Assembly (NCBI GenBank): GCA_030656215.1 | Contig: JAUSOD010000106.1 | Location: 92,964-156,963 of the forward strand | Direction: 5' to 3' | Length of the DNA stretch: 64,000 bases | DNA from: Azoarcus sp. | Lineage (GTDB): Bacteria; Pseudomonadota; Gammaproteobacteria; Burkholderiales; Rhodocyclaceae | Part shown: positions 28,556 through 36,363 of the stretch, one piece after another | How the letters are laid out: every line of letters begins with the position of its first letter | How positions within the stretch are numbered: the stretch's first letter is position 1 | Position numbers and translations under genes: made by a program | The notes under the pieces: generated by a model | What the model was told of the DNA's origin: nothing | The model's input: the letters and a program-made list of their open reading frames with translations, nothing else | Database searches by the model: none

Positions 28556-30103
28556 ATGAGTACGATGCAGAAGAAGATTGCCGAACTTCGTCGCCGACGC
28601 GAAGAAAACCAACTCGGTGGCGGCGCCGACAAACAGGAGAAGCACCGACAGTCCGGGCGTCTGACCGCGCGCGAACGGGTCGCGGCTCTGGTGGACCCGG
28701 ACAGCTTCGAGGAGATAGGCCTGTTCGCCACCCATCGCGCCACCCTGTTCGGCATGCAGGACAAGACCTTCGCTGCCGATGGTGTCATCACCGGCGCGGC
28801 GTCGGTCGGTGGGCGCTTGGTGCACCTTGCGAGCCAGGACTTCACGGTGGCCGGCGGTTCGGCTGGTGAGACGCACTCGATCAAGGTCGCCGATATCATG
28901 CAGGCCTCGCTCAAGACCGGCTCGCCCTTCGTTTTCATCAACGATTCGGGTGGCGCGCGGGTGCAGGAAGGCATCGCCGCGCTGTCGGGTTACGGCAAGG
29001 TGTTTCACGCCAATGTGCTGCTCTCCGGTGCGGTTCCGCAGATTTCGCTGATCTGCGGTCCGTGCGCCGGCGGCGCGGCCTACAGCCCGGCGCTGACCGA
29101 TTTCATCATCCAGACCCGGCAGGCGCAGATGTTCATCACCGGGCCGCAGGTCATCAAGCAGGTGACCGGCGAAACCGTCACCGCCGAAGCACTTGGCGGG
29201 CCGGATGCACACATGGTGCACTCGGGCGTGATTCACTTCATCGCCGACGACGACCAGCATGCAATCGCGCTGTGTCGCAAGCTGATCAGCTTCCTGCCGG
29301 CGAACAATCTGGAGGACCCGCCCATCATCGACGGCGATCGCTCGGTCGAGCCGAATCCGGCGCTGGAAACGGTGTTGCCGGAAGAAAGCAAGCAGGGTTA
29401 CGACGTCCGTGCGGTGATCGGGTCCATCGTCGATTTCGGCGATTTTCTCGAGGTGCAGGCTGGTCATGCGATGAACATCGTGGTCGGCTTTGCGCGTATC
29501 TGCGGCGGGTCGGTCGGCGTCGTCGCCAATCAGCCTTCGGTCAAGGCCGGCGTGCTCGATATCAATGCCTCGACCAAGGCAGCGCGCTTCATCCGCTTCT
29601 GCAACGCCTTCAACATCCCGCTGGTGACCTTTGTCGATGTACCGGGCTTCATGCCGGGGGTCGAGCAGGAGTATGGCGGCATCATTCGCCATGGTGCCAA
29701 GCTGCTGTTCGCGTATTCGTCGGCAACGGTGCCCAAGATCACCATCATCCTGCGCAAGAGCTATGGCGGCGCCTACCTCGCCATGTGCGGCAAGGATCTC
29801 GACGCCGACCGGGTGTTCGCCTGGCCGACGGCCGAAGTCGCGGTCATGGGGGCCGAGGGCGCTGCCGAGATCGTCTTTCGCAAGGAAATTGCCGAGGCCG
29901 ACAATCCCGATCTGCGACGCGCAGAACTGATCGCCAGCTATCGCGACACCTTCTCGAACCCTTACGTCGCGGCCGAACAGCGGCTGGTCGACGCCGTCAT
30001 CGAGCCTGCCCTGACCCGGCGCCATATTGCCCAGGCGCTCGAGTACCTGCGCATCAAACGCGTTCCCCGGCCACACAAGAAGCACGGCCTGATGCCGCTG
30101 TGA
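28556..30103 (+). CDS. Acyl-CoA carboxyltransferase (propionyl-CoA carboxylase beta / transcarboxylase 12S)
   Basis: The 515-residue crotonase-fold protein has GRLTARERVAALVDPDSFEEIG, the oxyanion-hole regions NDSGGARVQEGIAALSGYG and CGPCAGGAAYSPALTDF, and the C-terminal FVDVPGFMPGVEQEYGGIIRHGAKLL with YGGAYLAMCGK. These proteins transfer CO2 between biotin and an acyl-CoA, usually propionyl-/methylmalonyl-CoA. With a pyruvate-type carboxyltransferase before it and a free biotin carrier after it, the set resembles a transcarboxylase more than a carboxylase, because no biotin carboxylase gene is present nearby. It starts 12 bases after the previous gene. Confidence 0.88.
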   Translation: MSTMQKKIAELRRRREENQLGGGADKQEKHRQSGRLTARERVAALVDPDSFEEIGLFATHRATLFGMQDKTFAADGVITGAASVGGRLVHLASQDFTVAGGSAGETHSIKVADIMQASLKTGSPFVFINDSGGARVQEGIAALSGYGKVFHANVLLSGAVPQISLICGPCAGGAAYSPALTDFIIQTRQAQMFITGPQVIKQVTGETVTAEALGGPDAHMVHSGVIHFIADDDQHAIALCRKLISFLPANNLEDPPIIDGDRSVEPNPALETVLPEESKQGYDVRAVIGSIVDFGDFLEVQAGHAMNIVVGFARICGGSVGVVANQPSVKAGVLDINASTKAARFIRFCNAFNIPLVTFVDVPGFMPGVEQEYGGIIRHGAKLLFAYSSATVPKITIILRKSYGGAYLAMCGKDLDADRVFAWPTAEVAVMGAEGAAEIVFRKEIAEADNPDLRRAELIASYRDTFSNPYVAAEQRLVDAVIEPALTRRHIAQALEYLRIKRVPRPHKKHGLMPL

Positions 30104-30104
30104 G

Positions 30105-30398
30105 ATGGCCGACATGAACAAGCACACCGAAGACGAATTGTTGTCCCTGATCGCGCAGATGCGGCAGGAGATCGGCACCCTCAGCCGTCGGGTCAACGAG
30201 CTCGAGCAACGCATGGGCGAGGGCGCGGCTGCCGCCGCACACGCGGCGCCCAGCGAGGAAACCTTGCTCGCGATCTCGGCCGCCGTTGCCGCCTACCTTG
30301 GCGTGAGCGCCCGTATCCGCCACGTGCGCCTGGTCCACTCCAGCGCCTGGGCGCAGGTTGGGCGCATGGGCGTCCACGCTGCGCACCGACTTCATTGA
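30105..30398 (+). CDS. Small accessory subunit of the biotin-dependent carboxyltransferase set
   Basis: The 97-residue product has an N-terminal coiled coil (ELLSLIAQMRQEIGTLSRRVNELEQRM) and an Ala-rich hinge. The C-terminal segment ETLLAISAAVAAYLGVSARIRHVRLVHSSAW resembles the short AIAAAVAAYLG...RIR.VR element found near small gamma/delta subunits of sodium-pump decarboxylases. It has no membrane segment. It probably tethers the other subunits, but that is inference from size and position. It begins one base after the preceding stop. Confidence 0.6.
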   Translation: MADMNKHTEDELLSLIAQMRQEIGTLSRRVNELEQRMGEGAAAAAHAAPSEETLLAISAAVAAYLGVSARIRHVRLVHSSAWAQVGRMGVHAAHRLH

Positions 30399-30410
30399 CT
30401 GGAAGCAACT

Positions 30411-30815
30411 GTGAAACTACGAATCACCATAGACGACAAGACCTATGAGGTGGATGTCGAAGTGGCCGAAACCGACCACGCGAGCCTGCCTCCCGCCTAT
30501 CCGATCGGCTCGGCCAGGCTGGCCGGCAGCGCTGCCAGCTCAGCAGCCCACCCAGCCGTCGGCACTGCAGCCGGTAGCCCACCGGTGCCGCCCGCCAACG
30601 AAAGCAAGGTTTGCCGCAGCCCGGTGTCCGGTGTCGTGGTCAAGGTTTTGGCTGTTGCCGGCAACAGCATTGAGGCGGGCGATTCGCTACTGCTGCTCGA
30701 AGCGATGAAGATGGAAACCAACATCACCGCTCCGCTTGCTGGGGTGATCGCCGCGGTTAACTTCAAGGCCGGCGACCATGTTCAAACCGGCGATGTGCTG
30801 GTCGAGTTCAAGTGA
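30411..30815 (+). CDS. Biotin carboxyl carrier protein (transcarboxylase 1.3S-like)
   Basis: The 134-residue protein begins with LRITIDDKTYEVDVEV, continues through an Ala/Pro/Ser-rich flexible linker (about residues 30-65), and ends in a biotinyl domain with the EAMKMET attachment motif. The biotinylated lysine is the K of MKM; GDHVQTGDVLVEF closes the fold. It would shuttle CO2 between the two carboxyltransferases encoded upstream. GTG at 30411 is the start, with GGAAG 7 bases before. No terminator is visible after the stop. Confidence 0.9.
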   Translation: MKLRITIDDKTYEVDVEVAETDHASLPPAYPIGSARLAGSAASSAAHPAVGTAAGSPPVPPANESKVCRSPVSGVVVKVLAVAGNSIEAGDSLLLLEAMKMETNITAPLAGVIAAVNFKAGDHVQTGDVLVEFK

Positions 30816-30908
30816 GATAGCGATTGAGTTTGCCATTCCAGGGCGAGCAACTCGTGACCGCGACCGGCGCCTGAAGAGAGGACGCCGATACGCGGGTGTG
30901 GCGATCGG

Positions 30909-31265
30909 TCAGGATTTCTGGCCGCTGAGCAGGGTTTTCCAGCCTGCGGCGGCATAGACCAAAATCGCCGTGCCAATCAAACCCAGGCCAAATACCAGCG
31001 CAATCAGGAACCAGTCGGCAGGGCCGCCGGCGTCGGTGAAGCCCGAGGATGAAACCTTGGCCATCAGGACCAGTGCCAGCACACCGCCTGCCAGCCCTAC
31101 CAGTTCGGCGCGCACCAGTCGCTTGGCGACGATGCCCTTTTCCTTGATCAGCAGGATCAGGAAAGCCGCCGTGCCGCCGATGACGAGCACGAGCAGGATC
31201 CATAACAGGGGGCCCAGCATTTCCTGGAAAACGGCGAAAAAAATCAGTGGGTCGAGGTCTTTCAC
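30909..31265 (-). CDS. Membrane protein of unknown function paired with the sulfide:quinone-reductase-like gene
   Basis: The 118-residue product has three or four hydrophobic helices (LLWILLVLVIGGTAAFLILLI, LVGLAGGVLALVLMAK, WFLIALVFGLGLIGTAILVYAAAG). I do not recognise it with certainty; it may belong to a DUF found next to sulfide dehydrogenases. It starts at a GTG (31265) with AAAGGAG 5 bases upstream, 11 bases after the flavoprotein gene, so the two form an operon. A role as membrane anchor or quinone-access partner for the flavoprotein is a guess. Confidence 0.6.
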   Translation of the reverse strand: MKDLDPLIFFAVFQEMLGPLLWILLVLVIGGTAAFLILLIKEKGIVAKRLVRAELVGLAGGVLALVLMAKVSSSGFTDAGGPADWFLIALVFGLGLIGTAILVYAAAGWKTLLSGQKS

Positions 31266-31276
31266 GGTAACTCCTT

Positions 31277-32632
31277 TCAGGCGCGGCCGCGCAACATGCT
31301 GATATAAGTGGGCTTGAGGGCCATAGTCTTCATGACCCAGCTGATCCAGAGTTCTTCGAGCGGTGCGATGAGGCCAGGGAAGGAGGGGGTCAGGTTGTTT
31401 TCGTAGTCGAACTCCACCAGCATGGCCTGGCCCAGGCGGGTAATCAGCGGGCAGGAGGTGTAGCCGTTGTAGATCGAGTCGGACGTCTTGCCCGCGATGT
31501 CGGCCACCAAGTGATCCACGGCCACCGGTACCTGCCACTTGACGCTGGCGGCAGTCTTGCCCTTGGGTACCCCGGCGATATCTCCGACGCCAAACACGTT
31601 GGGGAAGCGGGCGTGGCGCAGCGTGCCCTTGTTGACCTCCAGCCAGCCTTCTGCGACCCAGCCGCCGGTCTTCCAGGGCAGGGGGCTGTTCATGACCGAA
31701 TCGGGTGCGGCCATGGGTGGGATAATGTTGATGAAATCGTACGGAAGCTCGGTTGTTCCCTCGGGGGTGCTGAAGGTCGCGATACGCTTGCCCAGGTCGA
31801 TGGATTTGAGCACCCGGTCCATCTGGGTCTTGATGCCCCTGTCTTTAAACAGCATGCGTACCTTCTCGGAGACGATGGGTACGCTGAAGAAGGCTTTGTT
31901 GTGAGCGTTGTAGATGATCTCTGCCTTGCCTCGGTTGCCGCGGCGGCGCAGATGATCGTCCGTGATGAAGGTGTATTTGAGCGGGGCACCGGCGCACTTC
32001 ATTTCGGTGGCCGGGCGCAGAAAGACGCCCACTCCGCCCTTGTCGGCGAAGGCAGACAAGGCCTGCCAGGTGGCGGATGCACCGGCAGGGCTGTGGTAGA
32101 TACTGCCCAGGCCATTCTTGCCGATCTGCTCCACGTCCATGCCGTCGATGGCGGCGTAGTCCAGTTTCATGCCGGTGGCCACGATCAGGTAGTCATAGGC
32201 GAAAGCCTTGCCGCTTTCGGTGACGACCTTGTTCCCTTCCGGGTCGAATTCGGCTATCCGTTCGGTGACCAGTTCCACGCCGGCGGGTACGTATTCGGCG
32301 GTGCTGGAAACCGTGTACTCCTGGGGTTTGATGCCGGCTGCGACGAGCGTGAAACCGGGTTGGTAGAAGTGCTCCTTGCGGGCGTCGATCAGCGTGATCT
32401 TCGCGCCGTCCAGCTGTTGCGCCAGATGGGATGCGGCCGACAGGCCGGCAGCGCCCGCGCCGGCAATGACGATTCTTGCCGTGGTCTTGATCTTGTCTGC
32501 TGCCCGGGCCGACCCGGGGTGCAGCAGCAAACTGCCCGCCCCGGCGGTTCCGAGGGCCAGAAAGGCGCGCCGGTCCAGCTTGACTGTTTCCAGTGTCTTG
32601 AGGGCGTCACTCAATTCGGGTGCTCTGGTCAT
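31277..32632 (-). CDS. Sulfide:quinone oxidoreductase-like flavoprotein with Tat signal
   Basis: The 451-residue protein has a twin-arginine leader (LDRRAFLALGTAGAG..., cleavage near ARA, residue 45). An FAD Rossmann motif follows (RIVIAGAGAAGLSAASHLA), then ATGMKLDY and a C-terminal SCPLITRLGQAMLVEFDYE region with the conserved redox cysteine. A second cysteine lies in EMKCAGAPLKYTF. This is the sulfide:quinone reductase pattern: sulfide is oxidised at the cysteines and electrons pass through FAD to quinone. Most such enzymes lack a Tat leader; flavocytochrome c sulfide dehydrogenases have one. AGGAGAA precedes the ATG. Promoter elements lie in the AT-rich patch upstream. Confidence 0.8.
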   Translation of the reverse strand: MTRAPELSDALKTLETVKLDRRAFLALGTAGAGSLLLHPGSARAADKIKTTARIVIAGAGAAGLSAASHLAQQLDGAKITLIDARKEHFYQPGFTLVAAGIKPQEYTVSSTAEYVPAGVELVTERIAEFDPEGNKVVTESGKAFAYDYLIVATGMKLDYAAIDGMDVEQIGKNGLGSIYHSPAGASATWQALSAFADKGGVGVFLRPATEMKCAGAPLKYTFITDDHLRRRGNRGKAEIIYNAHNKAFFSVPIVSEKVRMLFKDRGIKTQMDRVLKSIDLGKRIATFSTPEGTTELPYDFINIIPPMAAPDSVMNSPLPWKTGGWVAEGWLEVNKGTLRHARFPNVFGVGDIAGVPKGKTAASVKWQVPVAVDHLVADIAGKTSDSIYNGYTSCPLITRLGQAMLVEFDYENNLTPSFPGLIAPLEELWISWVMKTMALKPTYISMLRGRA

Positions 32633-32689
32633 GATGGCTTCTCCTGTGCGGCAGCCGGGCAACCGCGCGCTAAAAAAGTTATTGTTAAA

Positions 32690-32717
32690 ATTATAAGCAA
32701 ATAATCGCATTCTTATA
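32690..32717 (-). promoter_or_regulatory. Promoter and overlapping inverted repeat before the flavoprotein operon
   Basis: On the minus strand TATAAT lies at 32695-32690. TATAAG (32692-32697) and CTTATA (32712-32717) form a perfect 6-bp inverted repeat with a 14-base spacer covering the -10 to -35 zone, a layout typical of a repressor operator. The rest of 32718-32919, before nirJ, shows no clear Crp/Fnr-type box. Confidence 0.45.
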
Positions 32718-32919
32718 TTAATAAATGTCAAGCTTAGGCCCGGTTCGGCCCTGGTCGGCATTGACCTTGCGCTAGCACCCCTGATCACGATTGCGCGAAT
32801 GTTGTACCGATGCATGCGGACAAGCCGCGGCTGACTACCTGCCTGTCCCGATTGACCCGGATCATTTTTTCTTTCTGCGAGGTGAGCTGTAATCGGGGGA
32901 ACCAGGAGGCTCTTCCGTC

Positions 32920-34128
32920 ATGTTCCGTATCTCCCAATTCATCCGCGAACTCGATCAGCCCACGCCGGTCGGCCCGCGGCGCAATCCGCCCGGTCCGGTG
33001 GTGATCTGGAACCTGATCCGGCGCTGCAACCTGACCTGCAAACACTGCTACTCGATCTCGGCCGATACCGACTTTGCCGGCGAGCTGTCGACCGCCGACG
33101 TGTTCCGCGTGATGGACGATCTCAAGGCCGCCCACGTACCGGTGCTGATCCTGTCCGGCGGCGAGCCGCTGCTGCGACCGGACATTTTCGACATCGGACG
33201 TCGCGCCAAAGAGTTGGGTTTCTACGTTGGCCTGTCGTCCAACGGCACCCTGATCGACGAATCCAACATCGACGCCATCGACGACATCGGCTTCGACTAC
33301 GTCGGCGTCAGCCTCGACGGCATCGCCGACACCCACGACCGCTTCCGGCGCAAGGCCGGTGCCTTCGATGCCTCGCTCGCGGGCATTCGCCTGTGCCGAC
33401 AGCGCGGAATCAAGGTGGGCGTGCGCTACACCATGACGGAGGACAACGCCCACGACCTGCGTGCCTTGCTACGTCTGGTGGAAGAGGAGCAGATCGACAA
33501 GTTCTACTTCTCGCACCTGAACTATGCCGGGCGTGGCAACAAGCACCGCGGCGACGATGCTCTCCACCGCACCACCCGTGAGGCGATGGAGTTGCTGTTC
33601 GAAACCTGTCTCGCCCTGCATCGGCGCGGTATCGACAAGGACTTCGTTACCGGCAACAACGATGCCGATGGCGTGTTCATGCTCGACTGGGTGCGACGCC
33701 GCTTCCCCGACCGGGCCGCTCACATCGAGGGCAAGCTGCGCCAGTGGGGCGGCAACGCGAGCGGGGTGAATGTGGCCAACATCGACAACCTGGGCATCGT
33801 CCATCCGGACACCATGTGGTGGCACGTCCCGCTGGGCAATGTGCGTGAGCGTGCCTTCGGCGAAATCTGGAGCGATCTGTCGAACCCGCTGCTGGCGGGG
33901 CTCAAGCAGCACCCGCGCAAAGTGGAGGGGCGTTGCGGTGCCTGCCACTATCTCGAGATCTGCAATGGCAACTCGCGGGTGAGGGCCGAGCAGATCACCG
34001 GCAACCCGTGGGCCGAGGATCCGGCCTGTTATCTGAGCGACGAGGAGATCGGCGTCAGCGCCGCCGACTACGGCTCGGTCCGGGTGGTCAACACCCCCTG
34101 GGTGCGGATCGACAAGGTGTCTACATGA
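32920..34128 (+). CDS. nirJ: Heme d1 biosynthesis radical SAM protein NirJ
   Basis: The 402-residue protein has the radical SAM cluster motif CNLTCKHC (Cys36, Cys40, Cys43), the SGGEPLLRPDIF motif, and a C-terminal cysteine-rich region (CGACHYLEICNGNSRVRAE...DPACYL) typical of an auxiliary Fe-S cluster. NirJ removes two propionate side chains from didecarboxysiroheme to install the d1 oxo groups. CCAGGAGG precedes the ATG at 32920. It overlaps nirN by 4 bases (ATGA). It lies 7.7 kb from nirH, separated by unrelated genes. Confidence 0.94.
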   Translation: MFRISQFIRELDQPTPVGPRRNPPGPVVIWNLIRRCNLTCKHCYSISADTDFAGELSTADVFRVMDDLKAAHVPVLILSGGEPLLRPDIFDIGRRAKELGFYVGLSSNGTLIDESNIDAIDDIGFDYVGVSLDGIADTHDRFRRKAGAFDASLAGIRLCRQRGIKVGVRYTMTEDNAHDLRALLRLVEEEQIDKFYFSHLNYAGRGNKHRGDDALHRTTREAMELLFETCLALHRRGIDKDFVTGNNDADGVFMLDWVRRRFPDRAAHIEGKLRQWGGNASGVNVANIDNLGIVHPDTMWWHVPLGNVRERAFGEIWSDLSNPLLAGLKQHPRKVEGRCGACHYLEICNGNSRVRAEQITGNPWAEDPACYLSDEEIGVSAADYGSVRVVNTPWVRIDKVST

Positions 34129-35708
34129 GACCGACGATGAGAACCCTGCTCGGTGTGATTGCCGCACTGGCGTTCGCGCCCGCGTTTGCGGGCGAGGTCG
34201 CTGCTGTAACCGACGTGGCTGGCCTGTACCAGACCCACTGCGCCGCCTGCCATGGCCCCGACCGGCTGGGCAGCATGGGGCCGGCCTTGTTGCCGGACAA
34301 TCTGGCCCGTCTGCGCAAGGCAGAGGCGAATGCGGTGATCGCCGGCGGCCGTGCCGCGACCCAGATGCCTGCCTTCAACACCCTGTTGGGTAAAGACGAA
34401 ATCGCCGCGCTTGCCGACTTGATCTACACCCCGGTGTCGCCCGAACCCCGCTGGGCCGACAGCGATATCCGCGCCTCGCGCATCCAGCATGTCGACCCCG
34501 CAACGCTGTCTCCACACCCGGTGTTTGATGCCGATCCACTGAATCTTTTCCTGGTGGTGGAGGTGGGCGATCACCATGTTTCGGTACTCGACGGCGACCG
34601 GCTGGAGCCGATTCACCGCTTCCAGTCGCGCTTTGCCCTGCATGGCGGGCCGAAGTTCGCCGAAGGCGGACGCTATGTGTTCTTCGGCTCGCGCGATGGC
34701 TGGATCACCAAGTTCGACCTGTGGAACCTGAAAGTGGTGGCCGAGGTGCGCGCCGGGATCAACACCCGCAACGTGGCGGTGTCGCCCGATGGCAAGCACG
34801 TCGCGGTCGCCAACTATCTGCCACACACCCTGGTGCTGCTCGACGGCGAGCTGAACCTGATCAAGTCGATCGAGGCCACCGACCGCGACGGCAAGCGCAG
34901 CTCGCGCGTGTCCGCCGTGTACGACGCCACCCCGCGGCAATCCTTCATCGTCGCCCTCAAGGACGTGGCCGAGGTGTGGGAGGTGAGCTACACCAAAGCG
35001 GTGGAGGACATCCCGATCGGCTTCATCCACGACTTCAAGCAGCGCGAGGGCGCCTTCATCCCGGGCTACCTCAATCCGCGCCGCACCGTGCTGGCCGAAG
35101 TGCTGGATGACTTCTTCTTCACCCAGGACTATTCCGAGCTGATGGGTGCTTCGCGCGAGGGCGTGGGCCAGGTGGTGAGTCTGGATGCCCGCAAGAAGAT
35201 CTCCGATCTGCCGCTCGACGGCATGCCGCACCTCGGTTCGGGCATTACCTGGGCGTGGCGCGATGCGAACGGGGTCGAGCGCACCGTGATGGCGAGCACC
35301 AACCTCAAGGCGGGCGAGGTGACAGTGATCGACATGCAGAGCTGGGAAGTGATCCGGCGCATTCCGACCCGCGGCCCGGGCTTCTTCCTGCGCAGCCACA
35401 CCACCAGCCGCTATGCTTTTGTCGATTCGATGATGAGCCCCGAGGCGAAGCACATCCTGCAGGTGATCGACAAGCAGACGCTCGAAGTGGTGAAGGAAAT
35501 CACCGCCAAGCCTGGCCAGACCCTCGCCCACATCGAGTTCACCCGCGACGGCAAGTACGCGCTCGCCAGTTTGTGGGAGCAGGACGGCGCCATCGTGGTA
35601 CTTGACGCCCACACCCTGGAGGAAGTGAAGCGCCTGCCGATGAAGAAGCCGGTCGGCAAGTACAACGTGTGGAACAAGATCAGCCGCGACGAGGGTACAA
35701 GCCACTGA
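34125..35708 (+). CDS. nirN: NirN, c- and d1-heme protein (dihydro-heme d1 dehydrogenase)
   Basis: The 527-residue protein has a signal peptide (about residues 1-22), a cytochrome c domain with CAACH and distal GRAATQMPAF, and a d1-type propeller (YVFFGSRDGWITKFDLWNLKVV, SPDGKHVAVANYLPHT, TRGPGFFLRSHTTSRYAF). It is NirS-like but lacks nitrite reductase activity in characterised cases. NirN forms the acrylate side chain of heme d1 in the periplasm before transfer to NirS. The ATGA overlap with nirJ indicates coupled translation. Confidence 0.9.
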   Translation: MRPTMRTLLGVIAALAFAPAFAGEVAAVTDVAGLYQTHCAACHGPDRLGSMGPALLPDNLARLRKAEANAVIAGGRAATQMPAFNTLLGKDEIAALADLIYTPVSPEPRWADSDIRASRIQHVDPATLSPHPVFDADPLNLFLVVEVGDHHVSVLDGDRLEPIHRFQSRFALHGGPKFAEGGRYVFFGSRDGWITKFDLWNLKVVAEVRAGINTRNVAVSPDGKHVAVANYLPHTLVLLDGELNLIKSIEATDRDGKRSSRVSAVYDATPRQSFIVALKDVAEVWEVSYTKAVEDIPIGFIHDFKQREGAFIPGYLNPRRTVLAEVLDDFFFTQDYSELMGASREGVGQVVSLDARKKISDLPLDGMPHLGSGITWAWRDANGVERTVMASTNLKAGEVTVIDMQSWEVIRRIPTRGPGFFLRSHTTSRYAFVDSMMSPEAKHILQVIDKQTLEVVKEITAKPGQTLAHIEFTRDGKYALASLWEQDGAIVVLDAHTLEEVKRLPMKKPVGKYNVWNKISRDEGTSH

Positions 35709-35721
35709 GCGCCAGTCGGGC

Positions 35722-35880
35722 TCAGCCCTGTTTCAGCCGGGCCGACTTCAGTCGGCCAGCGCAGCCCGGGCCCAACAGCGCAAAGGTGGCCGGTTCAGGG
35801 ACTTGCTGGAGAAAACCGCGAATCTCTCCGCCCGGGTTTTTGACGGTGTGGATATTGAAGTAGGCCGTCCCATTCGTCAT
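35722..35880 (-). pseudogene. 3' remnant of a CHRD-domain protein with PEP-CTERM sorting signal
   Basis: The minus-strand frame reads MTNGTAYFNIHTVKNPGG, then EIRGFLQQVPEPATFALLG and a short basic end. The first part matches the end of a CHRD domain (AYFNIHT..NPGGEIRGFL). VPEPATFALLG followed by a degenerate hydrophobic stretch and RLKSARLKQ looks like a PEP-CTERM sorting signal. Only about 52 codons survive; upstream codons (..EARRAALIAG) fit a CHRD tail briefly and then similarity is lost. The rest of the gap (35881-36021) shows nothing else. A GGCCGAC/GTCGGCC hairpin (35740-35757) lies within it. Confidence 0.5.
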
Positions 35881-36021
35881 GCCCGCGATCAGTGCCGCCC
35901 GCCTTGCCTCCCCGCTCCTCCGCCGGGCCGTCTGGAATACGCTCGAACCTGCCGTCCACCCTGAGCGGGATCGACCGGCTCCTGCGGGGCGATCGCGTGA
36001 GTCGGCGGAACCGGGGATAGG

Positions 36022-36363
36022 TCATCCATCCAGGAGATGGCCGTGCTTCGGTTCGAGCTGCAGACCGACGAGCGTCTTCTCGGTATTTGAAAGATCGCCA
36101 ATGATCTTGCGCAGTGGCTCGGGCAGCCTGCGCACCAGCGTGGGGATCGCAATGATCTTGTCCGCTTCGGCCAGTTCGGGGGTTCTCAGCAGGTCGATGA
36201 CCTCGATCTCGAACTTTCCAGCCAGATGCTGTTCGCAGATCCGGTGCAGATTTGAGATCGCGGCCAGCGACTTGGGCGTCTGTCCGGCGATGTACAAGCG
36301 CAGTAACCAGTTCTCTGGACGCGGTTCTGGCGTCATGTCGTTGTGGGGCGAGGCATCCATCAT
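36022..36363 (-). CDS. kaiB: KaiB-family protein
   Basis: The 113-residue product has the KaiB thioredoxin-like fold: [69 protein letters not shown]. In cyanobacteria KaiB binds the CI ring of KaiC and, by switching fold, drives dephosphorylation and output. Here no kaiA is present. Its ATG overlaps the kaiC stop by 4 bases, so it is coupled to kaiC. Twelve extra residues precede the conserved domain. It is the last gene of the GGDEF-kaiC-kaiB operon and is convergent with nirN. Confidence 0.9.
   Translation of the reverse strand: MMDASPHNDMTPEPRPENWLLRLYIAGQTPKSLAAISNLHRICEQHLAGKFEIEVIDLLRTPELAEADKIIAIPTLVRRLPEPLRKIIGDLSNTEKTLVGLQLEPKHGHLLDG

Noticed and set aside
28460..30214. A 584-codon minus-strand frame across the acyl-CoA carboxyltransferase
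   Set aside because: Shadow of a gene with complete catalytic motifs; no family features.
25148..32717. Search for a transposon, integrase or attachment repeats to explain the split nir cluster
   Set aside because: No transposase or integrase gene and no matching terminal repeats were found by eye; the insertion idea rests only on gene order and composition.
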